Source: Verrucomicrobiota bacterium (GTDB lineage: Bacteria > Verrucomicrobiota > Verrucomicrobiia > Limisphaerales > JACQFS01). From it: 41,007 nucleotides of DNA. The translations under genes and the position numbers were made by a program. The stretch is from NCBI GenBank assembly GCA_016199935.1, contig JACQFS010000111.1, positions 1-41,007 of the forward strand, given 5' to 3'. Of this stretch, positions 23,265-31,082 are shown one piece after another. Position 1 is the stretch's first letter, and each line of letters starts with the position of its first letter. The notes under the pieces were generated by a model, which was not told the origin of the DNA, did not search any database, and saw nothing but the letters and a program-made list of their open reading frames with translations.

Positions 23265-24728
23265 ATGAAAGCAACGCTGCGAGTTCTCCTCTGGCCACTG
23301 GCGCTGGGCGTTTGCGCACTTGCCTCGTTCGCTGCGCCGCCCAATTTCCTAATCGTCGTCGCCGATGACCTCGGCTACGGCGACCTCCGCTGCTACGGCG
23401 ACGCGAGCATTCACTCGCCCAACCTCGACCGCTTCGCCGCCGAGGGGCTGAAGCTCACGAGCTATTACGCCGCACCCAATTGCTCGCCCTCGCGCACGGG
23501 GATGATGACCGGGCGCATCCCGTCGCGCGCCGGCATCACCGACTGGATTCCGCAGCTCTCGCCGATGCACGTCCGCCGCGGCGAGACGACCGTCGCCACG
23601 CTGTTGCGCCGCGCGGGTTACGCGACGTGCCTCAGCGGCAAGTGGCATCTCAACGGCGGTTTTGAAATGCGCGACCAGCCGCAGCCAAACGACCACGGTT
23701 TCGATCACTGGTTCGCCACGCAAAACCTCGCGCTGCCCAATCACCGCAACCCGACGAATTTTTTCCGCAACGGCCAGGCCGTCGGCCCGCTGCAAGGTTA
23801 CGCCGCTGACCTCGTGGCTGACGAAGCCATCCGCTGGCTCGGCGAATTGCGCGACAAGTCGAAGCCATTCTTCCTCTACGTCGCCTTCCACGAACCGCAC
23901 GAGCCGATCGCCACCGCGAAGAATTATGTGGACCTCTATCCCGCCAAGGAGCCGAGCTACGCCGACCATCACGGCAACATCACGCAGCTCGACGCCGCGT
24001 TCGGCCGGCTCCTGCGCGCGCTCGATGCGCAGGGCCTGCGCGACACCACGCTCGTTTTCTTCACGAGCGACAACGGCCCCGCCATCACGCCGATCCACCC
24101 GCACGGCTCGGCCGGGCCGCTGCGCGAGAAGAAGGGGCACGTTTATGAAGGCGGCATCCGCGTGCCGGGCCTCGTGCGCTGGCCGGGGCGCGTCCGCGCC
24201 GGTTCCACCTCCGACACGCCCGTGAGCGGCATGGACATTCTGCCGACGCTGTGCGAACTCGCGGGCGTCACGCCGCCGCGCGAGCGCAAACTGGACGGCG
24301 TGAGTTTCGTTCCGCTCCTCGATGGGAAAAATTTTGCGCGCCCGCAGCCGCTCTTCTGGCATTTCTTCCGCGCCGTCAGCGAGCCGAAGGTCGCGATGCG
24401 CGACGGCGACTGGAAACTGCTCGCCCGCCTCGACCAGCCCAACCCTTCCAAGCCGAATCACATCACCGTCGAGGATCAGCGCGCATTGAAGACCGCCGAA
24501 CTGACCACCTTTGAACTCTACAATCTGCGCGACGACCTCGGCGAGACGCGCGACCTCGCGGCGAAGGAACCGGCGCGGCTGGCGGGGATGGTCGCGCAGA
24601 TGCAGAAGCTCTACCACGAAGTCCGCGATGAATGCCCCGAGTGGCCGGCGTGGGAGTTCGCCAACTACGACGGCCCGCGCATCGAGTGGCCGCCGTATTG
24701 GAAGCCCAGGGGCGGGGCGAAGAAATGA
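23265..24728 (+). CDS. Secreted sulfatase, CSPSR active site
   Basis: 487 residues. Signal peptide VLLWPLALGVCALASFAAPP, then sulfatase motifs: NFLIVVADDLGYGDLRCYGD, active site AAPNCSPSRTGMMTGRIPSR with canonical C-x-P-S-R for formylglycine formation, SGKWHLNGGF, VAFHEPHEPI and FFTSDNGPAI. The C-terminal subdomain ends with the usual 'W...Y.DGPRIEWPPYWKPRG' block. Third gene of the plus-strand sulfatase operon, 31 nt after the jelly-roll protein gene. Different subfamily from the first sulfatase (A-type GYGD start, shorter tail), so the two likely attack different sulfate positions of one polymer (inference). Confidence 0.96.
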   Translation: MKATLRVLLWPLALGVCALASFAAPPNFLIVVADDLGYGDLRCYGDASIHSPNLDRFAAEGLKLTSYYAAPNCSPSRTGMMTGRIPSRAGITDWIPQLSPMHVRRGETTVATLLRRAGYATCLSGKWHLNGGFEMRDQPQPNDHGFDHWFATQNLALPNHRNPTNFFRNGQAVGPLQGYAADLVADEAIRWLGELRDKSKPFFLYVAFHEPHEPIATAKNYVDLYPAKEPSYADHHGNITQLDAAFGRLLRALDAQGLRDTTLVFFTSDNGPAITPIHPHGSAGPLREKKGHVYEGGIRVPGLVRWPGRVRAGSTSDTPVSGMDILPTLCELAGVTPPRERKLDGVSFVPLLDGKNFARPQPLFWHFFRAVSEPKVAMRDGDWKLLARLDQPNPSKPNHITVEDQRALKTAELTTFELYNLRDDLGETRDLAAKEPARLAGMVAQMQKLYHEVRDECPEWPAWEFANYDGPRIEWPPYWKPRGGAKK

Positions 24729-24734
24729 TCGCGC

Positions 24735-25334
24735 CTATTTTTCTTTGCCCGTTGGGATCGTGATCGTGGAGATGGAGCCATTGCTCTCGAACTTTTTGCC
24801 AAACGAGAGCGTCACCTTCACCGCGGCGTCCTTCACGTTGGGAACTGTCACGGTCGGCGGCGTGGTGTAGCCCGCGCCGCCGCTGACGACCTCGTAGCCG
24901 ATCACCACGCCATTTTGCACGAGCGCATTGGCGACGGCGGGCGTGTGCTTCCAAAGATTCCGGCTGCCGGGCGGGTAGCGGTAGAAGTTCGAAACTTCAT
25001 CGAGCCGGTCATTCGTGATGCCATGCTTGCCGAGCGCCGCCATGAGGACGGCCTTGTTCGCGCGCGCCTCGTCGCCCGTCGGCCCGCCGCTTCCCGGCCC
25101 GGCGGGATGGACGCGGCTGAACGCCTCGCGAAAAACTTCCGACGTGACTCCAAGCGCGGAGGCGACCAGCACCACCGGCCGGCCGTGGTCGCGCGGATCG
25201 GTCTCGTGGCCGCCGGAGATGACGACGGGCACGCGCGTGACGTCCTTCGGGAGTTCCTTGTTCGCGGCGGGCGCGGAGAGAGTTGCGAAGACGATCGTCA
25301 CGGCGACGATGGCGGAGTGAAACGGGTTGGTCAT
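24735..25334 (-). CDS. Secreted conserved hypothetical protein
   Basis: 199 residues from ATG 25334, with signal peptide FHSAIVAVTIVFATLSAPAA. The mature part has PVVISGGHETDPRDHGRPVV, RANKAVLMAALGKHGITNDR, LDEVSNFYRYPPGSRNLWKH and a C-terminal beta part VSGGAGYTTPPTVTVPN. I have an impression of this 'SGGHETDPRDHGRPV...RLDEVSNFYRY' type from planctomycete/verrucomicrobial genomes but know no function. The GxGYTTPPTV block resembles short beta repeats of surface proteins. Convergent with the second sulfatase gene, only 6 nt apart. It follows the PQQ-propeller gene on the same strand by 38 nt, so the two probably share a transcript. Confidence 0.7.
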   Translation of the reverse strand: MTNPFHSAIVAVTIVFATLSAPAANKELPKDVTRVPVVISGGHETDPRDHGRPVVLVASALGVTSEVFREAFSRVHPAGPGSGGPTGDEARANKAVLMAALGKHGITNDRLDEVSNFYRYPPGSRNLWKHTPAVANALVQNGVVIGYEVVSGGAGYTTPPTVTVPNVKDAAVKVTLSFGKKFESNGSISTITIPTGKEK

Positions 25335-25372
25335 GTTGGCGAGTCGGTGAGTGAGTTTGGGAATTTGAAACC

Positions 25373-26713
25373 TCACTGCGCGCCCGAAGCGGAGATGCAA
25401 TAGAGGAATTTGTCCGAGCGCAGGAAGAGTTCGTTGCCCACGATGGCCGGCGTGCCGTTGAACTGGCTCGCGTCACCCGCGAATTTGTTCTCCGCCACGA
25501 TCTCGAACTTCGGTTTCGCCGTCACGACAAACGTCCCACTCTTCCGGCTCACCGCGTAATAATTTCCATTCGCCAGCACCGGCGAGGCGTAGAACGGCTT
25601 GCCGCCACCGCCCCGCCCGCCGCCTTTTCCACCGCCACCACCGCCGCCGCCACCGCCGCCACCGGACACGCGCTCCTTGTAAATCACCGCGCCCGTCTTC
25701 AACTCCATGCACGTCGCGAAGCCCGCGTCGTTCACCACGTAGAGCCGGCCCTCGTGCAGCACTGGCGACGGAATGTAGCTGCTGTTCGCGCTCTCCCACG
25801 CGAGGTGCGTCTTGGTCACGTCGCCCTTGCCGCCCGCGCGCACGGCCACCGAGCCGGTCTTGGGAAAACCGCCGGTGGTGAAAATCAATCCGTCCGCCGC
25901 GACGACACTCGGCGAAACGTTGCCGGGCAAACCCGTCTGCGCGAACCAGCGCAGCTTGCCGGTGTCGGGATTCAATCCCCAGATTTCCTCCGCGACGGAA
26001 ATCACGAGATCAGTGCGGCCCTCGGCCGTGATGAGTGTGGGCGTGCCGTAGCTCAACTCGAGCGAGTCCGCCTCGGCCTTCCAAAGTTCCTTGCCGGTCT
26101 TCGCGTCGAGCGCGCGGATCGAGCGGCTCTCCTCGGAGGAATTCACGATCAGCTTCTCGCCCACGAGCATGAGGCTCGAGCCGGAACCCCAGCGGCGGTT
26201 GCCGGACGACTTGCCCACATTCACTCGCCACAATTCCTTTCCGCTCAAATCAAACGCGAGCACGCCGGTCTTGCCGTAGAAAACATAAACGCGCTCGCCA
26301 TCGCACACCGGCGTGCTGCTCGCGTAACCGTGCTCGGTGAGCATCCCGCTGTAAGGATCCTCCGCCGTGGTCGCCAGCGTCGGCTGATCCCATAAAATTT
26401 TCCCGTCCTTGCGGTTGAGGCAGACGAGATGCCGCGCGAGTTTGTCCGGCGACCCGCCCGCCGCGCCGTCGCCGTAGCCGGACCAGCACGTCACGAACAC
26501 GCGCTCGCCCACCACGATGGGACTCGACGAACCGGGCCCGGGCAGCGCGATCTTCCATTTCAAATTCTCCGTGTCGCTCCACTTCACCGGCGGCTTCGCG
26601 CCGGCGGCGATGCCTGCGCCATCGGGACCGCGGAAGCGCGGCCAGTCGGCGGCGCGGGAAAAGCTGGCGGTGAGAGCGAGCAATGCGGCGAGGGCGAGTG
26701 AGGAAATTTTCAT
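25373..26713 (-). CDS. PQQ-like beta-propeller protein
   Basis: 446 residues from ATG 26713. Signal peptide SSLALAALLALTASFSRAAD, then WPRFRGPDGAGIAAGAKPPV, the usual start of 'PQQ-binding-like beta-propeller' proteins in this phylum. Repeats of the form 'LVCLNRKDGKILWDQPT', 'RALDAKTGKELWKAE', 'GLNPDTGKLRWFAQT' mark the blades. A Gly-rich loop of about 25 residues (25596-25672, nearly all Gly/Lys/Arg) is inserted between two late blades. It is not a full quinoprotein dehydrogenase; a scaffold or pseudo-enzyme role at the cell surface is likely. Its long Gly tract may be a linker or an expansion-prone site. Confidence 0.85.
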   Translation of the reverse strand: MKISSLALAALLALTASFSRAADWPRFRGPDGAGIAAGAKPPVKWSDTENLKWKIALPGPGSSSPIVVGERVFVTCWSGYGDGAAGGSPDKLARHLVCLNRKDGKILWDQPTLATTAEDPYSGMLTEHGYASSTPVCDGERVYVFYGKTGVLAFDLSGKELWRVNVGKSSGNRRWGSGSSLMLVGEKLIVNSSEESRSIRALDAKTGKELWKAEADSLELSYGTPTLITAEGRTDLVISVAEEIWGLNPDTGKLRWFAQTGLPGNVSPSVVAADGLIFTTGGFPKTGSVAVRAGGKGDVTKTHLAWESANSSYIPSPVLHEGRLYVVNDAGFATCMELKTGAVIYKERVSGGGGGGGGGGGGKGGGRGGGGKPFYASPVLANGNYYAVSRKSGTFVVTAKPKFEIVAENKFAGDASQFNGTPAIVGNELFLRSDKFLYCISASGAQ

Positions 26714-26756
26714 GGGCGTAGCTTGGTTGACGCGCGGTCGAAAGGCGAGGTTGCAA

Positions 26757-26882
26757 ACTTGTTTCGTGTAGCAGCCGACGTAAGGAGGCTCTGACTTCTC
26801 TTTCTCATTCCGCACTCCGCACTCCGCATTTCAATTTTCAAAGTGAGCCTCCTTACGTCGGCTGCTACCACACGAAACAAGT
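26757..26882. repeat. TAGC-family inverted repeat, best-preserved copy
   Basis: Arms of about 40 bp: ACTTGTTTCGTG + TAGCAGCCGACGTAAGGAGG + CTC on the left and its near-exact reverse complement on the right (26848-26882), differing mainly by 2-3 extra bases. The spacer of about 55 bp contains TCCGCACTCCGCACTCCGCA. It lies between the PQQ-propeller start and the EF-hand protein's stop. Copies or half-copies: 559-631, 3612-3628, 17801-17868. Confidence 0.9.
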
Positions 26883-26909
26883 GCGGAGCCGGCTGCCCCG
26901 GCCCCGCAC
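26881..26909 (-). terminator. Hairpin after the EF-hand gene
   Basis: GTGCGG/CCGCAC with inner GCCGG/CCGGC, 18 nt past the stop of the EF-hand gene. On the minus strand it is followed by TTGTTTCGTG, only partly T-rich, so it is a moderate terminator candidate. It overlaps the edge of the inverted repeat by two bases. Confidence 0.4.
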
Positions 26910-26927
26910 TGGCTCGCGTGGGGTTGA

Positions 26928-27611
26928 TTACTGCTCGGCCGGCGGACGTTGCTGACGGCCGGGGCGCTCGCCCGGTTGGCCGTTCGGAGCACCGTTGCCT
27001 TCGCCGCGCGGACGGCGCGGGGCATCGGCGTTGTCGCCGCCCGGAGGACGCTCGCCCTGCGGGCCACCGACGCCGGGACGGCCTTCGCCGCCGGGTCCGC
27101 CGGGTCCGCCGAAGCCACCCTGACCGCCCTGGCCACCCTGGCCACCCTGGCCACCCTGGCCACGCACGCCTTGCGGACGCGGCGGCATCAGTTCGTCCAT
27201 CGTGAGTTTGCCGTCGTTGTTTTTGTCGAGCTTCTTGAGCGCGGCGGTGGCATTCTTCATTTCGGCTTCGTCAATCACGCCGTCGCCGTTCACGTCGAGC
27301 GCGGCGATGATGGGCGGGATCATCCGGCGCTGGCCGTCGCCGCCGGGACCGCCCGGACCACCGGGGCCGCCGGGACCGCGTTCGCCCTGCTGGCCGGCTT
27401 CGCCGCGCGGTGGGCGCTGACCGTCCGTGGGCGCACCGTCGGGACGGCCGCGGAATTCACCCTGCGGCGCGCCGTCGGGACGCCCCTGGCCGGGTTGACC
27501 TTCCGCCCCGGGGCGGCGGCGCGGATTGTCGTTCGGTTGGTCTTGCGCGAGACTCGTCCAGACCGACGCGCTGAGCGCGAGGGCGGCGAGGAGTGTGGTG
27601 TGTGTCTTCAT
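26928..27611 (-). CDS. Secreted EF-hand protein with Gly/Pro-rich arms
   Basis: 227 residues. Signal peptide [20 protein letters not shown]. Then a Gly/Pro/Arg/Gln-rich arm with [13 protein letters not shown], a paired EF-hand (about 98-145) with calcium loops [12 protein letters not shown] and [12 protein letters not shown], and a second Gly-rich arm with four GQGG units (a 9-bp tandem repeat at about 27129-27166) and [10 protein letters not shown]. Both loops keep the Asp at 1, Asn at 3, Asp/Asn-Gly at 5-6 and the final Glu, so calcium binding is likely. The collagen-like arms lack strict Gly-X-Y periodicity. Possibly a calcium-dependent matrix or structural protein; no partner is evident. 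The tandem repeat may vary in copy number. Confidence 0.85.
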   Translation of the reverse strand: MKTHTTLLAALALSASVWTSLAQDQPNDNPRRRPGAEGQPGQGRPDGAPQGEFRGRPDGAPTDGQRPPRGEAGQQGERGPGGPGGPGGPGGDGQRRMIPPIIAALDVNGDGVIDEAEMKNATAALKKLDKNNDGKLTMDELMPPRPQGVRGQGGQGGQGGQGGQGGFGGPGGPGGEGRPGVGGPQGERPPGGDNADAPRRPRGEGNGAPNGQPGERPGRQQRPPAEQ

Positions 27612-28164
27612 GGTGTCTGGCCTTTCGTTGGTTGTTTGATTTGAACTGTTGGTTGATCTGGCCGCCCGCTCGGGGTGGCGTCATTCGTTACACATGAGGA
27701 GACGCCCCTCACGTAAAGCTTCGATGCGCGCGGCTTGGCAAAATTGTTAAGCCGGTGTAAATGCCGCCGGCCCCGCGAAATGGCGTGCCGCGGTTTCATC
27801 AGCGGCTGCGCGACCCGACGGAAACGGGGCCGCCGGATTTCATCACCGACTTCGCCACGGACGCCACCGGCGAAACGCCGAGGCCATCGCGTTTCGATGA
27901 CGGCGCGGAAGAATTCGCGCCGGCCTCGCAAAAGCGCAGGAGGCAGAAGCTGCGGAAGAGGTTGACTCGTTGAAGGACTGGATTGCTGGCATTCATGTTT
28001 GATTTGCGGAACGGCGACCACCGCCGCTCACTGTGCCGTCATCAAACCATCCGCCCGTTAAGCCCGTGTGTGGGCCGGCGTGGGAAATTGAAAAGGGAGT
28101 GTAAAATCCTTCACCATCGGACCGGGCACGCGCAGCCGCCGCGGCGGGCGACGGCCAACCGGCC
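27612..28164. other. Intergenic region, no convincing gene
   Basis: 553 bp between the EF-hand gene start and the transporter gene stop. Short open frames exist on both strands but none has a start context, signal or recognisable motif. A small imperfect palindrome ACATGAGG...CCTCACGT (27692-27714) lies about 80 nt upstream of the EF-hand ATG and might be regulatory or another repeat remnant. The promoter of the EF-hand gene should be in 27612-27720. Confidence 0.5.
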
Positions 28165-29523
28165 TCATTCCACTTCCGCAGGAGCAAGCGGCTGGCGCAG
28201 ATTCGCGCGCAACGTCTCCGGCGTGACCTCCTTCTCCCACCGGCTGATCGCGACGGTGGCCACGCCGTTGCCGATGAAGTTGGTGAGGGCCCGGCATTCG
28301 CTCATGAAGCGATCAATGCCCACGAGCAGCGCGAGCGACTCGACCGGAATGCCGGGCACGGCCTGCAACGTCGCCGCGAGCGTCACGAAGCCCGCGCCCG
28401 TGACGCCGCTCGATCCCTTCGAGGTGATCATCGCGATCACGAGCAGGCTGATCTGCGCGCCGAGGCCGAGCGGCGTGTTGGTCGCCTGCGCGAGGAAGAC
28501 GGCGGCCATCGCCATGTAGATGTTCGTGCCGTCGAGATTGAAGCTGTAGCCGGTCGGCACCACGAGGCCCACGGTGGATTTCGCGCAGCCGAGCCGCTGC
28601 ATCTTTTCGATGAGCCCCGGCAGCGCCGTCTCGGAGGAACTGGTGCCGAGCACGAGAAACAACTCGTCCTTGATGAACGCGAGGAAGCGAAAGATCGAGA
28701 AGCCGCACCACAGCGCGATGCCGCCGAGCACGACGACAACGAACAATCCGGCCGTGAGATAAAAGCCCGCCATGAGCGCGAGGAGCCTGTTCAGCGCGCC
28801 GAGGCCGTAGCTGCCCACCGTGAAACCCATCGCGCCAAACGCGCCGATGGGCGCCGCCTTCACCAGGATGTGCATGACGCCGAAGAAAACCTGCGAGCCG
28901 TATTCGATCACGTGCAGCAGCGGCTTCCCGCGCTCGCCCATGAACGCGATGGCGAACGCGACGAGCACCGCGATGAGCAGGACCTGAAGCAGATCGCCCG
29001 ACACGAACGCGCCGAGGAAGGTGTTGGGAATGATGTTGAGGAGGAAATCGGCCGTGCTGAGCGAGTGCGCCTTTTCGCCGAAGCCGTGGCCGGTGTCCGC
29101 GTCCTTCGCCGCGACGTGAAACGTCTCGCCCGCCGGCGTGATGCCGACGCCGGGCTGAAGGACATTCACCACCACGAGCCCGATGAGGAGCGCGATGGTC
29201 GAGACGATTTCAAAATAGAGGAGCGACTTGATCCCGATGCGCCCGAGTTTTTTCAGGTCGCCCATCGAAGCAATGCCGTGGACGACGGTGCAGAAGATGA
29301 TCGGCGCGATCATCATCTTCACGAGCTTGATGAAGCCGTCGCCGAGCGGCCGGAGGGATTTTCCGAATTCAGGAAACTCGCGCCCGACCACGATCCCCAG
29401 CGCGACCGCGATGAGCACCTGAAGGTAGAGCACGCGATACCACGGCTTGCGCGCGGGTGCGGATGAGTTGACGGGTGTCACGGGGCGCGCGAAGTGAGGC
29501 ACGCGAGCCGATGACTTGTCCAC
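28165..29523 (-). CDS. DctA-type dicarboxylate/amino acid:cation symporter
   Basis: 452 residues, inner-membrane carrier of the DAACS family. Eight or more hydrophobic segments plus two re-entrant loops. Diagnostic blocks: the Ser-rich hairpin [16 protein letters not shown], the substrate/cation helix [40 protein letters not shown], and [20 protein letters not shown], which resembles DctA (C4-dicarboxylates) more than GltP because of the Asn-Phe-Ile-Gly-Asn-Gly ending. It imports organic acids with H+ or Na+. The N-terminal ~28 residues are polar and may be an over-extended start; the first helix begins at [12 protein letters not shown]. It starts 26 nt after the phosphoesterase stop, so it is probably the last gene of the YHYH/sulfatase operon. 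Confidence 0.93.
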   Translation of the reverse strand: MDKSSARVPHFARPVTPVNSSAPARKPWYRVLYLQVLIAVALGIVVGREFPEFGKSLRPLGDGFIKLVKMMIAPIIFCTVVHGIASMGDLKKLGRIGIKSLLYFEIVSTIALLIGLVVVNVLQPGVGITPAGETFHVAAKDADTGHGFGEKAHSLSTADFLLNIIPNTFLGAFVSGDLLQVLLIAVLVAFAIAFMGERGKPLLHVIEYGSQVFFGVMHILVKAAPIGAFGAMGFTVGSYGLGALNRLLALMAGFYLTAGLFVVVVLGGIALWCGFSIFRFLAFIKDELFLVLGTSSSETALPGLIEKMQRLGCAKSTVGLVVPTGYSFNLDGTNIYMAMAAVFLAQATNTPLGLGAQISLLVIAMITSKGSSGVTGAGFVTLAATLQAVPGIPVESLALLVGIDRFMSECRALTNFIGNGVATVAISRWEKEVTPETLRANLRQPLAPAEVE

Positions 29524-29549
29524 GGAAAAGATGCGGACCGCACAAGGTC

Positions 29550-31082
29550 TCAGCGCGGGCGGACTGCGTAGGTGTGCGTCACGCCCCCGGTCTTGCGTTC
29601 GCCGCCCTCAACGTCGGCCGGATAAGCTCGGACGTATTCGACGAGGGCTTGTTCCGGCGCGACCGTGACGCGCAGGATGCCGGAGCTGCCCTGGAGCACG
29701 CCGCTGCGGTAGCCGTATTCCGCGGCGCTGCGGGTGTTGTCGGCGCGCGAATGGCCGGGCTGCGGAACTTCCTGATAAACGATTCCGTCGCGTTCCTGTT
29801 TCGCGTAGAGATGGTCGTGGCCGTGGAACACGATGCTCGCGCCATGCTTCACGAGCAGATCGTGGATCGGCGCGGGCCAGCCGGGGCGCTTCTGCGCGAA
29901 CGAATTCTTCCCGTCAATGTCCTTGCCGCCCCACTCGAAAAAGTGCGACGCCTCGGAGCCGCCGCGGCCTTCGCGCGTTTCGCCTCCGACAAGGTGGTGC
30001 AGGAAGATGAATTTGAATTTCGCCTTGCTGGTTTCGAGCGTGCGCTTGAGCCACTGGTATTGCTCCGCGCCGAGCGTGCGGCCCCAGTTGTCCACCGCGC
30101 CGCCGTCGCCGCGACCGCGCGGGCGTTCGGAATACCAGAACGGGTCGAGCACGATGAACAGCGCGTCGCCCCATTCCCACGCGTAGTAATTCTCCAGCAG
30201 GCCGAGTTGCGGATGCGGCGTCTGGTTGCCGGTGTAGAAGTCGTTCGGCGTCGGGTTGGGGAAATACTTTCTCCGCATCGTGTTTGACCAGAAGGCCATC
30301 TCATCCGTGCCGCCGCCGCGCGCCGCCTGTTCGCCGTCGTGGTTGCCGAGCACGAGGAACACCGGCGCACTCACGCCGACGAGTCCGAAATAGTAGCGCT
30401 GCGCCAGATACTGCGGCGCGGCCAGCTTGTAGTCGGTGTATTTGTCCGTCATGAACGTGTCGCCGAGATCAATGTGGAAATCCGTCTTCGCCGCGAGTGC
30501 GTTGGCGAGGGATTTTTTGTAAGCCTCGGTGTCCACGCCGAAATCGAGATGCGAATCCGCCTGCACGGTGAAGGTGAACGTGCTGCCCGACGGTCGCGCG
30601 GTGATGAAGGTGTATTCCGCGCTGCTGCTGACGCTCGCCGCGCCCGCCGCGCGCGAGCGGAGCTGATAGTAATAGCGCGCGTTCGGCTGGAGCGAACTGA
30701 TGAGCAACTCGACGGGCTCGCCCTTCGCGAACTTCTGCTTCGGCGTTTCGCTGGTGAACTTTCCCGGCTGCGTGCCGTAGGCGACGTAACCCTCGGTGTC
30801 GGCATACGCGAGCACGCTCAACGTCACTTCGTTCTTCGTCGGCCGGCCTAGAATCAAATCCACCGGATGCGCGGGCACTTCGGTGCGGAATGCGGGCATG
30901 GGCATTTTGATTTCGCCGCGGCCGGAGTCGCGTGGGGCGGCAAGGCTCAAAGGACAAAGGCTGAAGCTCAAGGGAAGGACCCAGACGAAAGCACCAAGCC
31001 ATCGCGAAGTCGGGCGCTTGAAGCTTAAGTTTTGGACCTTGGACCTTCCCTTGAGCTTTGACCTTTGACCTTTGACCTTCAC
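29550..31082 (-). CDS. Secreted metallophosphoesterase (purple-acid-phosphatase-like)
   Basis: 510 residues. The first 49 are a repeat-encoded leader: [11 protein letters not shown] then [15 protein letters not shown]. An Fn3-like domain follows (about 70-165, [14 protein letters not shown] ... [11 protein letters not shown]), then a calcineurin-like metallophosphatase domain with the metal ligands in [40 protein letters not shown] and [14 protein letters not shown]. It hydrolyses phosphomonoesters or diesters outside the cytoplasm; substrate unknown. Its ATG overlaps the sulfatase stop by 4 nt (ATGA). The pairing with a sulfatase suggests joint stripping of sulfate and phosphate from a polymer. 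Confidence 0.9.
   Translation of the reverse strand: MKVKGQRSKLKGRSKVQNLSFKRPTSRWLGAFVWVLPLSFSLCPLSLAAPRDSGRGEIKMPMPAFRTEVPAHPVDLILGRPTKNEVTLSVLAYADTEGYVAYGTQPGKFTSETPKQKFAKGEPVELLISSLQPNARYYYQLRSRAAGAASVSSSAEYTFITARPSGSTFTFTVQADSHLDFGVDTEAYKKSLANALAAKTDFHIDLGDTFMTDKYTDYKLAAPQYLAQRYYFGLVGVSAPVFLVLGNHDGEQAARGGGTDEMAFWSNTMRRKYFPNPTPNDFYTGNQTPHPQLGLLENYYAWEWGDALFIVLDPFWYSERPRGRGDGGAVDNWGRTLGAEQYQWLKRTLETSKAKFKFIFLHHLVGGETREGRGGSEASHFFEWGGKDIDGKNSFAQKRPGWPAPIHDLLVKHGASIVFHGHDHLYAKQERDGIVYQEVPQPGHSRADNTRSAAEYGYRSGVLQGSSGILRVTVAPEQALVEYVRAYPADVEGGERKTGGVTHTYAVRPR
30936..31082 (-). repeat. Leader repeat B (inverted repeat encoding a signal peptide)
   Basis: AAGCTCAAGGGAAGGACCCA (30964-30983) pairs with the reverse complement of 31039-31058 at 18 of 20 positions; outer arms repeat CAAAGG/CCTTTG units (TGACCTTTGACCTTTGACC). 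As the first 49 codons of the phosphoesterase gene it aligns without gaps to the 49-codon copy C, with 30 of 49 residues identical. Confidence 0.85.

Noticed and set aside
27129-27166. Tandem 9-bp units resembling a short CRISPR or minisatellite
   Set aside because: They are in frame and encode Gly-Gln-Gly repeats of the EF-hand protein; there are no spacers.
27761-27973. A 70-codon plus-strand frame in the gap before the transporter gene
   Set aside because: No start context, no motif, and similar frames exist on the other strand; not enough support for a gene.
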